DNA of 50,563 nt from Prevotella sp. Its GTDB lineage: Bacteria; Bacteroidota; Bacteroidia; Bacteroidales; Bacteroidaceae. The position numbers and the translations under genes were made by a program. This document shows positions 34,536 to 42,577 of this stretch, in pieces. Where the stretch lies: NCBI GenBank assembly GCA_024695815.1, contig JAILHK010000003.1:1-50563 (forward strand). The letters are read 5' to 3'. The notes under the pieces were generated by a model, which worked only from the letters and a program-made list of their open reading frames with translations, was not told where the DNA came from and did not search any database. The stretch's first letter is position 1. Each line of letters starts with the position of its first letter.

Positions 34536-34566
34536 TTTGCAGTATCATCGTAAATTTGTATCTTTG
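34536..34566 (+). promoter_or_regulatory. Promoter of mutS2
   Basis: TTTG (34536-34539), 19 bases, TATCTTTG (34559-34566). The ATG follows four bases later, which implies a leaderless or near-leaderless mRNA. Confidence 0.8.
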
Positions 34567-34570
34567 CACC

Positions 34571-37159
34571 ATGATTTATCCTAATAATTACGAGTATAAG
34601 ATTGGATTTGAAGATATTCGTTCTCTGTTGCGCGGACACTGTCTCAGCTCGCTTGGACGCGAGAAAGTTGACGAGGTCCACTTCTCTGATTCTGCCAGCG
34701 AAGTGAACGAATGGCTGGAACAGATTCGTGAGTTCCGCCGACTGCAAGAGACCACCGACGATTTCCCCCTACAATATTTCTTTGACGTGCGCGAGGCCGT
34801 GGCACGCATACGCATGGCTGGCACACACTTTGAAGAGCAGGAGCTCTTCGACCTGCGTCGCTCGCTGGAGACAATCAGCAAGATTGTGGCCTACCTGAAC
34901 AAGGATGGCGAGGAGAAGGGCGAAACAACAATCTACCCCTACCCTGCCCTGCAACGACTGACCACCGACATCATGACGTTTCCAGCCATGATTCGTCGCA
35001 TCGATTCTATCATTGACAAATACGGAAAGATCAAAGACGGTGCCACCATGACGCTGGCCAGCATTCGCCATGAGTTGGCCAAGACTGAGGGCAGCATCTC
35101 GCGTACATTATATAGTATATTACATAGTGCGCAGCGCGAAGGACTGGTAGATAAAGACGCAGCGCCAACCATACGCGACGGGCGCCTTATGATACCTATC
35201 GCACCTGGGCTAAAGCGCAAGATCAGCGGTATTGTGCACGATGAAAGTGCCACTGGCAAGACCGTCTTTATAGAACCGACAGAGGTGGTTGAGGCCAACA
35301 ACCGCGTCCGCGAACTGGAAGCCGAGGAACGTCGTGAGATTATCCGCATACTGACGGTATTCTCGGACGAGGTACGTCCGCACGTCAAGGAGATACTGGA
35401 CTCCTACCAGTTTCTGGCTCAGATAGACCTGATCAGGGCTAAGGCAGAATTGGCCAAAGCACAGAAAGCCTACGAGCCACACGTTGACGACACGCCACAT
35501 ATCGACTGGATTCAAGCCGTACACCCACTGCTGGCCCACTCACTGGAGAAGCAAAACAAGAAGGTGGTGCCGCTAGACGTCACCCTGCTGGGCAACAAGA
35601 AAGAGGCTGAGGGTGCATTTATCCTGATTATCTCGGGTCCTAATGCCGGCGGTAAGTCAGTATGTCTGAAGACCGTAGGCCTGCTGCAGTACATGTTGCA
35701 GTGCGGTCTCAGTATTCCTTTGAGCGAGCGTTCGTCATGTGGCTTGTTCAGAAACATCATGATAGACATTGGCGACGAGCAGAGTATCGAGGACGACCTG
35801 TCAACCTACTCAAGCCACCTGATGAACATGAAGCAGATGATACGCAACTGCAACGAACACACGCTGTTGCTGATTGATGAGTTTGGCGGTGGTACTGAGC
35901 CCTTGATTGGCGGCGCCATAGCCGAAGCCGTGCTGCGACAGTTCTGGAAGAAGCACGCCTTTGCCATCATCACCACCCACTATCAGAACCTGAAGCACTT
36001 TGCCGACGACCACAAAGGTGTGGTGAACGGTGCCATGCTCTACGATCGTCATCAGATGAAGGCCATCTTCCAACTGAGCATCGGCCAGCCGGGCTCATCG
36101 TTTGCCATCGAGATAGCCCGCAACACCGGACTGCCAGAGGAGGTCATCAACGATGCCTCTGAGATTGTGGGCACGGAATATATCCAGAGCGACAAATACC
36201 TGCAGGACATTGTGCGCGACAAGCGCTACTGGGAAGGCAAGCGCCAAACCATTCACCAGCACGAGAAACGACTGGAGCAGAAGGGCGAGAAACTGGAGGC
36301 AAGCATCGAAGAGATTGAACAGGAACGCAAGCAGATTCTGCGTCGCGCCAAGGAACAGGCCGAGGAGCTGTTGGCACAGACAAACAAGAAGATTGAGAAT
36401 GCCATTCGCGAGATACGCGAACAACAAGCCGAGAAAGAGGCCACACGACGCATCCGCGAAGAGCTGGAAACCTTCAAACAGCAGGTGACCGACATCGACA
36501 CACGTGCCAACGACGAGATGATAGAACGTAAGATGCGCCAGATACAGGAACGCAAGAAACGTAAAGAGGAAAAGAAAAAGAAGGCGGCCCTTTCAGAAGC
36601 AACGACAGAGAGCCTTGCCCAATCGCTGAAATCCAGCACCCCCTCTGCAACGACAGCATCGGCTCCCATCGAGGTGGGCAGCATCGTGCGCATCAAAGGC
36701 CTCACCTCTTTGGGCGAGGTAGAGAAGATAGATGGCAAGATGGCCATCGTCATCTTTGGCGGCATGAAGACCAAGATGCGAATTGACCGTCTGGAGACCG
36801 CCTCGGAAAGAGAGAAGGCAAAGGCCAGCGCCGAACAGGCAGCCTCAAAACATGAAGGTCTGGCCATTCAGACCTCGCGCATGACACGCAACACCATAGA
36901 CGAACGTAAAACCAAATTCCGACAGGATCTGGACGTACGCGGCATGCGTGGCGACGAAGCCATCAATGCCGTCACCTACTTTATCGACGACGCCATCCTG
37001 ATGGGCGTGTCGAGCGTACGCATTCTGCATGGTACAGGCAGCGGTATTCTGCGCCAACTCATCCGTCAATACTTGGCTACCGTGCCGAATGTCAGCCACT
37101 TCCGCGACGAACATGTACAGTTTGGCGGCGCCGGTATTACCGTGGTCGAACTGGATTAA
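34571..37159 (+). CDS. mutS2: MutS2 with Smr domain
   Basis: An 862-residue ATPase that acts in collided-ribosome rescue and/or suppression of recombination in other bacteria. Core and lever domains come first, then the ABC ATPase (Walker A GPNAGGKS ~356, LLIDEFGGGTEP ~438), a long charged coiled coil (~530-690), and the C-terminal Smr domain (DVRGMRGDEA ~783, HGTGSGILR ~822). The ATG at 34571 (MIYPNNYEYKIGF) matches the usual N-terminus; a longer open frame through the tRNA gene is not real. Confidence 0.95.
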   Translation: MIYPNNYEYKIGFEDIRSLLRGHCLSSLGREKVDEVHFSDSASEVNEWLEQIREFRRLQETTDDFPLQYFFDVREAVARIRMAGTHFEEQELFDLRRSLETISKIVAYLNKDGEEKGETTIYPYPALQRLTTDIMTFPAMIRRIDSIIDKYGKIKDGATMTLASIRHELAKTEGSISRTLYSILHSAQREGLVDKDAAPTIRDGRLMIPIAPGLKRKISGIVHDESATGKTVFIEPTEVVEANNRVRELEAEERREIIRILTVFSDEVRPHVKEILDSYQFLAQIDLIRAKAELAKAQKAYEPHVDDTPHIDWIQAVHPLLAHSLEKQNKKVVPLDVTLLGNKKEAEGAFILIISGPNAGGKSVCLKTVGLLQYMLQCGLSIPLSERSSCGLFRNIMIDIGDEQSIEDDLSTYSSHLMNMKQMIRNCNEHTLLLIDEFGGGTEPLIGGAIAEAVLRQFWKKHAFAIITTHYQNLKHFADDHKGVVNGAMLYDRHQMKAIFQLSIGQPGSSFAIEIARNTGLPEEVINDASEIVGTEYIQSDKYLQDIVRDKRYWEGKRQTIHQHEKRLEQKGEKLEASIEEIEQERKQILRRAKEQAEELLAQTNKKIENAIREIREQQAEKEATRRIREELETFKQQVTDIDTRANDEMIERKMRQIQERKKRKEEKKKKAALSEATTESLAQSLKSSTPSATTASAPIEVGSIVRIKGLTSLGEVEKIDGKMAIVIFGGMKTKMRIDRLETASEREKAKASAEQAASKHEGLAIQTSRMTRNTIDERKTKFRQDLDVRGMRGDEAINAVTYFIDDAILMGVSSVRILHGTGSGILRQLIRQYLATVPNVSHFRDEHVQFGGAGITVVELD

Positions 37160-37242
37160 CGAATAATTGATGTAAGTCAATAAAACCGTTGTGCACGCAC
37201 ACAAAACTTTTCACTCTTGATTATTCTACAAAAGAATATTCA

Positions 37243-37250
37243 TAACTTTG
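37243..37250 (+). promoter_or_regulatory. Promoter -7 box for first lysozyme-fold gene
   Basis: TAACTTTG, start near 37256, leader ~90 bases. Confidence 0.6.
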
Positions 37251-37345
37251 CACCCGATTCAGGATAACAGGTGTCACCTGCGACGGGCATACACACTGTA
37301 AGCAAAGAAACGAGGGCCTTGGCAAAGCCCCTTAAAATAGAGTAT

Positions 37346-37780
37346 ATGAAAAGATTTGTGAAGCTATTAAGTCTGAGCTTATCGATTCTAACCCTGATGC
37401 CCCATAGTGTAGGGGCAGCCACCAGAAACGAGAGCTCAGCCCCGTTTGACTGGAATCCAGTGATGGAAGCCATCATTCAGGTAGAGAGCGGAGGAAATCC
37501 ACGCGCCGTGAGTGGGAACTCGGTAGGCGTCATGCAGATCACTCCTATATGCGTGAAGGAATGCAACAAGATTCTGAAGAAACAAGGACGCGATTTGCGA
37601 TACACGATGAACGACCGTTATGATGTCAAGAAGTCGAAAGAGATGTTCCTCCTGATTCAATCGTATCACAACAAGACGAACAACGTCGAAAAGGCTATAC
37701 GTTCGTGGAATGGCGGACCCCGCTACAGCGTAAAAGCTACAAATCGCTACTACCAAAAAGTGATGCGTTGCATAAAGTAG
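37346..37780 (+). CDS. Secreted lysozyme-fold (SLT-like) protein, copy 1
   Basis: A 144-residue protein with a signal peptide (~1-24) and a compact SLT/lysozyme-like domain: catalytic Glu in IIQVESGGNP (~46), SVGVMQITP (~58-66) and SWNGGPRYS (~119-127). It should cut peptidoglycan strands. The ATG at 37346 is chosen over upstream in-frame starts because it begins the signal peptide and equals copy 2 in length. About 122 of 144 residues match the second copy by eye, so they are a recent tandem duplicate. Confidence 0.85.
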   Translation: MKRFVKLLSLSLSILTLMPHSVGAATRNESSAPFDWNPVMEAIIQVESGGNPRAVSGNSVGVMQITPICVKECNKILKKQGRDLRYTMNDRYDVKKSKEMFLLIQSYHNKTNNVEKAIRSWNGGPRYSVKATNRYYQKVMRCIK

Positions 37781-37917
37781 GCATTCCCGATTTCAATGGC
37801 CACGGCCATCAATGGGAAACTCAAAATGCCCCGCAAACGTTCAAAAGAGAACAATTTGCAAAACATGCTATAAACAAGTCCGATTGGCAGGATAAAACCT
37901 GACGATCGGATTTTTTT
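37781..37917 (+). terminator. 3' region and terminator of copy 1
   Basis: Contains a GCAAACGTTC...GAACAATTTGC hairpin (37832-37860 region), then the terminator TCCGAT..CAGG/CCTG..ATCGGA and seven T (37879-37917). The same pair of hairpins follows copy 2. Confidence 0.8.
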
Positions 37918-37925
37918 ATGAAAAA

Positions 37926-37957
37926 TTTGCATAATCAAAATATTATAACTACCTTTG
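37926..37957 (+). promoter_or_regulatory. Promoter of second lysozyme-fold gene
   Basis: TTTG (37926-37929), 20 bases, TACCTTTG (37950-37957). The leader of ~145 bases (to 38105) holds no recognisable motif. Confidence 0.8.
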
Positions 37958-38105
37958 CACCAGATCTATAACTACGTAACCGAGGATTCCTCATTTGACA
38001 ACCGAATAAACCGCAGACATCATGTCCATCAAAATAGGTCATGTTGATTTCTGCCATAAGTCGTGTTCGCGTTTAGTCATTGGGGGTTCATAAAAGAACA
38101 ATATT

Positions 38106-38540
38106 ATGATAAGACTAGTAAAGCGAATCTGTCTGAGCTTGTCGATTCTAACCATGATGCCTCTTAGTGTTGAGGCTAGCACAAGGAAAGCAAGTTCAGC
38201 CCTGTTTGATTGGAATCCAGTGATGGAAGCCATCATTCTGGTAGAGAGCGGAGGAAACCCCAACGCCGTGAGTGGGAACTCGGTAGGCGTCATGCAGATC
38301 ACACCCATTTGCGTCAGGGAATGCAACAAGATTCTGGAAAAGCTGGGACGCAAACTGAGGTACTCGATGAACGACCGCTATGATGTCAAGAAGTCGAAAG
38401 AGATGTTCCTCCTGATTCAGTCGTATCACAACAAGACGAACAATGTCGAGAAGGCAATACGTTCGTGGAACGGCGGTCCGCGCTACAGCGTAAGGGCAAC
38501 CAACCACTACTATAAAAAAGTGATGCGATGCATAAAGTAG
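38106..38540 (+). CDS. Secreted lysozyme-fold (SLT-like) protein, copy 2
   Basis: A 144-residue paralog of the preceding gene with its own promoter and terminator. The signal peptide (~1-24) differs more than the mature domain. The catalytic Glu (LVESGGNP) and the GVMQITP and SWNGGP motifs are kept, and residues ~88-129 are identical to copy 1. Both copies therefore seem active and under similar constraint. Confidence 0.85.
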   Translation: MIRLVKRICLSLSILTMMPLSVEASTRKASSALFDWNPVMEAIILVESGGNPNAVSGNSVGVMQITPICVRECNKILEKLGRKLRYSMNDRYDVKKSKEMFLLIQSYHNKTNNVEKAIRSWNGGPRYSVRATNHYYKKVMRCIK

Positions 38541-38589
38541 GCCGAATCCCGAATAGCAAAGTCACAAACGACCAACGGGACACTGAGAA

Positions 38590-38683
38590 GCCTCGCAAAC
38601 GTTCAACAATGAACATTTTGCAAGAAAATGCTATCATACAAGTCCGATGGTCAGAACAAAAAACTGACGATTGGACTTTTTTC
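38590..38683 (+). terminator. 3' region and terminator of copy 2
   Basis: GCAAACGTTCAACAATGAAC hairpin, then stem AAGTCCGAT..TCAG/CTGA..ATTGGACTT with six T (38640-38683). Confidence 0.8.
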
Positions 38684-38694
38684 TTTACTAAATA

Positions 38695-38725
38695 TTTGTT
38701 AAAAAGAAAAAAGTATGTATCTTTG
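38695..38725 (+). promoter_or_regulatory. Promoter of ftcD-like gene
   Basis: TTTG (38695-38698), 19 bases, TATCTTTG (38718-38725); 48 bases before the ATG. Confidence 0.8.
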
Positions 38726-38773
38726 CAGCAAGATACTACCTTCAGTTTTGAAAGACCTAATGAAATATTCAAC

Positions 38774-40003
38774 ATGACAACCGAAGAAAGAAACGTCACT
38801 AGTGCTTCCTGTCATGACATGGAACCGCACAAGGCAACCATCAACTTCCACCTCAACACGACATCGGCACGCAGTGCCAATGCCATAGCAGGCGATGTAC
38901 GCGAGGCGGGACGACCGATGCGCGAAGGCAACCTTCCCACTGGTGCCATCATCTACGACGACCTCGGTCAGCCAATGATGAAGCCAGGCACGCTGAAGTG
39001 TACCGAAGCCTTCGGCAGATATATCGATGAATGCGGCATTGCCGTGCTGACGATGGACATTACCGACCTGGACGTGACCCCCATACACAAGGCCTTCGAC
39101 GAAGTCTGTCGCTCTGCTCAAAACCGTGGCATCCGCGTCGTAGGAACGGAGATTGTGGGAGCCGTTGCCAAGAAGACCCTGATTGAAGCTGGAAAACACT
39201 TCCTAGAGAAGCAACACCGCTCCATTGGCATCCCTGAAGACGATATTATCAAGATTGCTATCAAGTCGATGGGACTTGACATACTGAAGCCTTTCAACAT
39301 CCGCAAACAGGTGATTGAATACCTGTTGGAAGACGAGAAGGGGGAAAATGAGAAAGCACCTCAAAAGCTCGTGGACCTGACCGTGAAAGCATTCACTGAA
39401 GACACGACACGCGAGCGCCCTGCCCCATCCGGAGGAACCATCGCTGCATACATGGGCACACTGGCTGCTGCCCTAGGCACGATGGTAGCCAACCTCTCGT
39501 CGGCCAAGTTTGGCTGGGACGAGCGATGGCAGGAATTCTCAGATTGGGCCGCCATGGGACAAGACCTGACAACACACCTGCTGCGCCTGACAGACGAAGA
39601 TGCCATTGCCTACAACAGGCTGAAGGCGGCCATCGGCATGCCTAACGTCAACGAACAGGAGAAGGCCCTGCGTGCGGAAGCCATTCAAAAAGCCACCCTT
39701 TATGCCGCCCAGGTACCACTGCGCACCATGAAGGCCGCCATGCAAGCGTTCATCATCTGCAAGGCGATGGCTAAAGAGGGCAACTCCGCCAATGCCAGCG
39801 ATGCCGGTATCGGTGCGCTGGCAGCACGTGCCGCCGTCATCGGTGCCGGACTTAAGGTGAAGATTAATGCCGCCCAACTGAAAGATCGCTCCAAGGCCAA
39901 GGAGCTCATAACAGAGGCACAAGACCTTATTAACCGTTCCGACCTTCACGAAACAGAGATTATGGACATCGTAAACGATAAGCTGACAACAGGCTATCAC
40001 TAA
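38774..40003 (+). CDS. ftcD: Formiminotransferase-cyclodeaminase lacking N-terminal subdomain
   Basis: A 409-residue protein. Residues ~20-190 match the C-terminal subdomain of glutamate formiminotransferase (LNTTSARSANAIA, MDITDLDVTPIHKAFDEV, VVGTEIVGAVAKKTLIEAG). Residues ~195-409 match formimidoyl-tetrahydrofolate cyclodeaminase (SGGTIAAYMGTLAAALGTMVANLS). The N-terminal subdomain of ~180-200 residues, which holds the catalytic His of the transferase, is absent, and no fragment of it lies upstream. A good promoter 48 bases upstream shows the short form is expressed as such. Thus only the cyclodeaminase activity is likely. No other histidine-use genes are in the window. Confidence 0.8.
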   Translation: MTTEERNVTSASCHDMEPHKATINFHLNTTSARSANAIAGDVREAGRPMREGNLPTGAIIYDDLGQPMMKPGTLKCTEAFGRYIDECGIAVLTMDITDLDVTPIHKAFDEVCRSAQNRGIRVVGTEIVGAVAKKTLIEAGKHFLEKQHRSIGIPEDDIIKIAIKSMGLDILKPFNIRKQVIEYLLEDEKGENEKAPQKLVDLTVKAFTEDTTRERPAPSGGTIAAYMGTLAAALGTMVANLSSAKFGWDERWQEFSDWAAMGQDLTTHLLRLTDEDAIAYNRLKAAIGMPNVNEQEKALRAEAIQKATLYAAQVPLRTMKAAMQAFIICKAMAKEGNSANASDAGIGALAARAAVIGAGLKVKINAAQLKDRSKAKELITEAQDLINRSDLHETEIMDIVNDKLTTGYH

Positions 40004-40042
40004 CGACGCGCCCGTCTATCCATGACGAATTACTTAAGTATC

Positions 40043-40116
40043 ATATCAGCAAGTGCCGCTTTTCTAACTAAGAAAAGTGGCACTTTACGCATGGTAAAGT
40101 GCCACTTTCCTGATAT
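40043..40116. terminator. Three-core hairpin array E between convergent genes
   Basis: Cores AGTGCCGCT (centre 40056), AGTGGCACT (40080) and AGTGCCACT (40102) are spaced 24 and 22 bp. The middle arm can pair with either neighbour (AAGTGCCGCTTTTCT or TAAAGTGCCACTTT), and ATATCAG/CTGATAT (40043-40049, 40110-40116) closes the whole. Likely a two-way terminator for ftcD and the pseudouridine synthase; related to the 22-bp arrays. Confidence 0.8.
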
Positions 40117-40123
40117 CAACCAA

Positions 40124-40786
40124 TCAGAATTTCTTCCAAAGAGGATCTGGCGGCAGCGGAGCCTCTATGCAGACGACCTGTTTAGACACAGGATGCACGA
40201 ACTCCACCTTGTGCGACTGAAGCGAGATACTGCCATCAGCATTGCTGCGCTTAGAACCGTATTTCAAGTCACCCTTGATAGGACAACCGATGGCCGACAG
40301 CTGACAGCGTATCTGATGATGCCGCCCCGTCATCAGCTGCACCTCTACCAGCGAGTAGTTGTCGCCACGACTCAGCACCCGATACTTCAGTTGCGCCTTC
40401 TTCGAGCGAGGCACCTCGCGCTGATAGGCATAACTCTTGTTCTGCTGTTCGTTGCGCGTCAGCCAGTGCGTCAGCAAATCTTCATCCTTTTCAGGACAGC
40501 CCTGCACCAGCGCCCAGTAGGTCTTGTGCACCTGTCCCTCGGCAAACATCTTGTTCAGACGTGTCAGCGCCTTCGACGTACGGGCAAAGACCACCAATCC
40601 GCTCACAGGACGGTCCAACCTATGCACCACCCCCAGAAACACCTCGCCAGGCTTCTGGTATTTCTGTTTGATATAGTCTTTCACAATGTCAGAAAGAGGA
40701 CGGTCGCCAGTCTTATCGCCCTGAACGATCTCCCCACTCTGCTTGTTGACGATGATAATATGATTGTCCTCGTAAACGACGTCCAT
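40124..40786 (-). CDS. RluA-family pseudouridine synthase
   Basis: A 220-residue RNA pseudouridine synthase with the catalytic HRLDRPVSGLVV (~55-66; Asp in LDRP), GRHHQIRCQL (~149) and HPVSKQ near the end. It lacks the N-terminal S4 domain of RluC/RluD, so it is the short type; target RNA unknown. The ATG at 40786 is chosen; the longer frame would start at TTG. It follows fabG by 60 bases, with a terminator hairpin between. Confidence 0.9.
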   Translation of the reverse strand: MDVVYEDNHIIIVNKQSGEIVQGDKTGDRPLSDIVKDYIKQKYQKPGEVFLGVVHRLDRPVSGLVVFARTSKALTRLNKMFAEGQVHKTYWALVQGCPEKDEDLLTHWLTRNEQQNKSYAYQREVPRSKKAQLKYRVLSRGDNYSLVEVQLMTGRHHQIRCQLSAIGCPIKGDLKYGSKRSNADGSISLQSHKVEFVHPVSKQVVCIEAPLPPDPLWKKF

Positions 40787-40797
40787 AGTTCTATTAA

Positions 40798-40822
40798 TCA
40801 AAAAGCCCCTCCTTGTTGGAGG
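40798..40822 (-). terminator. Terminator after fabG
   Basis: CCCCTCC-AACAA-GGAGGGG hairpin followed on the minus strand by CTTTTT. It lies only 12 bases before the pseudouridine synthase start, so it could also cut the leader of that gene. Confidence 0.75.
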
Positions 40823-40846
40823 GGTTGGGGTTGGATTCTATGTTAA

Positions 40847-41584
40847 TTACATGTTCATACCACCGTCAACCTGGATAACCTGTCCGCTGATGTAGCTTGA
40901 CATGTCTGAAGCCAGGAAGGTAGCGCAGTTTGCAATATCCTCGACGGTACCACCACGACGCAAAGGAATCTTGTTGCACCACTCCTTGCGCACCTCGTCG
41001 GGCAGCGCCTGAGTCATTGCAGTGTCGATGAAACCTGGAGCGATGGCGTTGGCACGGATACCCTTGGGACCCATCTCCTGGCCAATAGACTTAGCCAGTG
41101 CAATCAAGCCAGCCTTTGAAGCGGCGTAGTTAGCCTGACCAGCATTGCCATGAACACCGACAACCGATGCCATGTTGATGATAGAACCTCCACGCTGACG
41201 CATCATCACGGGCACACAAGCGTGGATGAAGTTGAATGCCGACTTCAGGTTAACGGCAATCACAGCATCCCACTGCTGCTCGGTCATGCGCAGCATCAGT
41301 CCGTCTTTCGTGATACCTGCATTGTTCACCAGAATATCTATTGAACCAAATTCCTCCTTAACGGCCTTCACCACTTCCTCTGTCTGAGCAAAGTCAGCAG
41401 CATTCGAAGCATAACTCTTTGCCTTTACGCCCAAAGCAGCAATTTCCTGCTCGGTCTCTTCGTTGACCTGCAGGTCGGTGAATGCAATGTTTGCGCCTTC
41501 AGCGGCGAACTTCAGTGCGATAGCTTTACCGATACCGCGTGCTGCACCAGTGATGAGTGCAGTCTTACCTTCTAACAATCCCAT
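40847..41584 (-). CDS. fabG: 3-oxoacyl-ACP reductase
   Basis: A 245-residue short-chain dehydrogenase for fatty-acid elongation. NADPH motif TGAARGIGKAI (~13-23), NNAGIT (~86-91), catalytic Ser-Tyr-Lys in NMASVVG...NYAASKAGL (S~138, Y~151, K~155), and the C-terminal GGTVEDIANCATFLASDMSSYISGQVIQVDGG typical of FabG. It lies 26 bases after the TetR gene and shares its transcript. Confidence 0.95.
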   Translation of the reverse strand: MGLLEGKTALITGAARGIGKAIALKFAAEGANIAFTDLQVNEETEQEIAALGVKAKSYASNAADFAQTEEVVKAVKEEFGSIDILVNNAGITKDGLMLRMTEQQWDAVIAVNLKSAFNFIHACVPVMMRQRGGSIINMASVVGVHGNAGQANYAASKAGLIALAKSIGQEMGPKGIRANAIAPGFIDTAMTQALPDEVRKEWCNKIPLRRGGTVEDIANCATFLASDMSSYISGQVIQVDGGMNM

Positions 41585-41610
41585 TTTTTGTTTTTTATTA
41601 TTTAATATTA

Positions 41611-42204
41611 CTAAATCTTATTCTTCTTTCCCAGTGCGCCATACACGAACTTGGCCACCTGAGGCTTCGTAGCCTCCTCGGTCATGCCCCGTGCCAGACG
41701 ACCATATATATAAGGTACCTCCAGGCCCTTGATACAGTAGTGGGTAATATCGGCCACCAAGTCAACATTATCTATATCGAACTCACCGTCTTCCTTTCCC
41801 TCGGCAAACACCTTGCGGAACAGTTCCACCTCGGCATCGTCGAAGTGGCGGCGCACCTTCTCCACCATCCATATATTACGGAAGAACTCGGCACGCAAGT
41901 TACCGTTGCGCACCACCGTCTCACGAATCATGCTCAGATGGGTATAAATCAGCTCGATGACCTTCTCTTGCGGACTAATCTTGCGTGCAGCCACCTCATC
42001 GAGCTTGTCGCTCAGACGCTCCAACTCAGTCTCGATGACGGCATAGTAGATATCCTCTTTCGACTTAAAATAGGTATAAAGCGTACGGCGCCCCTTGCCT
42101 GAAGCCTGGGCGATATCATTCATCGTCGTATTCTCAAGACCATTCTTAGCAAAAAGTTGTCTGGCGACATCAACTAATAGTTGTCGGGTTTTGGATATTG
42201 ACAT
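41611..42204 (-). CDS. TetR-family regulator
   Basis: A 197-residue repressor-type protein. The N-terminal helix-turn-helix is complete (FAKNGLENTTMNDIAQASGKGRRTLYTYFKSKEDI, ~18-52); the remainder is helical and should bind an unknown ligand. As it is cotranscribed with fabG, a role in sensing acyl chains or membrane state is plausible but inferred. A palindrome at its own promoter suggests it represses itself and fabG. Confidence 0.9.
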   Translation of the reverse strand: MSISKTRQLLVDVARQLFAKNGLENTTMNDIAQASGKGRRTLYTYFKSKEDIYYAVIETELERLSDKLDEVAARKISPQEKVIELIYTHLSMIRETVVRNGNLRAEFFRNIWMVEKVRRHFDDAEVELFRKVFAEGKEDGEFDIDNVDLVADITHYCIKGLEVPYIYGRLARGMTEEATKPQVAKFVYGALGKKNKI

Positions 42205-42233
42205 TGCACACTAATTTAGTATGTGCAAAAGTA
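42205..42233 (-). promoter_or_regulatory. TetR/fabG promoter with operator palindrome
   Basis: TGCACA-CTAATTTAG-TA-TGTGCA (42205-42227) is an imperfect inverted repeat that overlaps the start site and touches the minus-strand -7 box TACTTTTG (42226-42233). A repressor here would block transcription start. Confidence 0.65.
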
Positions 42234-42303
42234 CGGCTTTTATTTTAAACAGCCAAGCTTTTAGGCGGAAAAGATAGCAAAAATGAAAAAAGATACAGAA
42301 AAA

Positions 42304-42335
42304 TTTGGCTATTACAAAAAATAGTCGTACCTTTG
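42304..42335 (+). promoter_or_regulatory. Promoter of tRNA-fMet
   Basis: TTTG (42304-42307), 20 bases, TACCTTTG (42328-42335). Confidence 0.85.
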
Positions 42336-42381
42336 CAGCCGCAAATGAGGAACACTCCTCAACAAAACATAGAAATCACAT

Positions 42382-42454
42382 CGCGGAGTGGAGCAGTTGG
42401 TAGCTCGCCAGGCTCATAACCTGGAGGTCGCATGTTCGAGTCCTGCCTCCGCAA
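42382..42454 (+). tRNA. Initiator tRNA-Met (anticodon CAT)
   Basis: A 73-base cloverleaf beginning CGCGGAG and ending CTCCGCAA. The unpaired C1-A72 and the D-arm TGGAGCAGTTGGTAGCTCG are initiator marks. Anticodon arm CCAGG-CTCATAA-CCTGG. The T-stem GCATG/CCTGC has one mismatch (U52 against C62). CCA is not encoded. Confidence 0.93.
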
Positions 42455-42458
42455 CTAT

Positions 42459-42485
42459 AAAGAACGCTTCGGCGTTCTTTTTTTT
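42459..42485 (+). terminator. Terminator of tRNA-fMet
   Basis: AAAGAACGC-TTCG-GCGTTCTTT followed by further T. Confidence 0.93.
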
Positions 42486-42512
42486 GCTACGTCAGAACCC
42501 TTCACATGCGCC

Positions 42513-42571
42513 AGGTCGCAGTTCTTCGCAGAGCGAAGCGGCAAAGCCGAGCGCGAGTCCTGCCTCCGCAA
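42513..42571 (+). repeat. Partial tRNA-fMet 3' copy with T-loop insert
   Basis: AGGTCGCAGTTC (42513-42524) copies the variable loop and T-stem 5' half, and CGAGTCCTGCCTCCGCAA (42554-42571) copies the T-loop end, T-stem and acceptor strand. Between them are 29 bases with hairpins CTTCGC/GCGAAG and CGGC-AAA-GCCG. The tail carries the same unusual CCTGC as the real tRNA. Same layout as the tRNA-Ser copies. Confidence 0.8.
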
Positions 42572-42577
42572 GAAAAA

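Noticed and set aside
34310..34570. Extended N-terminus for mutS2
   Set aside because: It would translate the tRNA gene in antisense and starts before the mapped-by-eye promoter; the family N-terminus begins at 34571.
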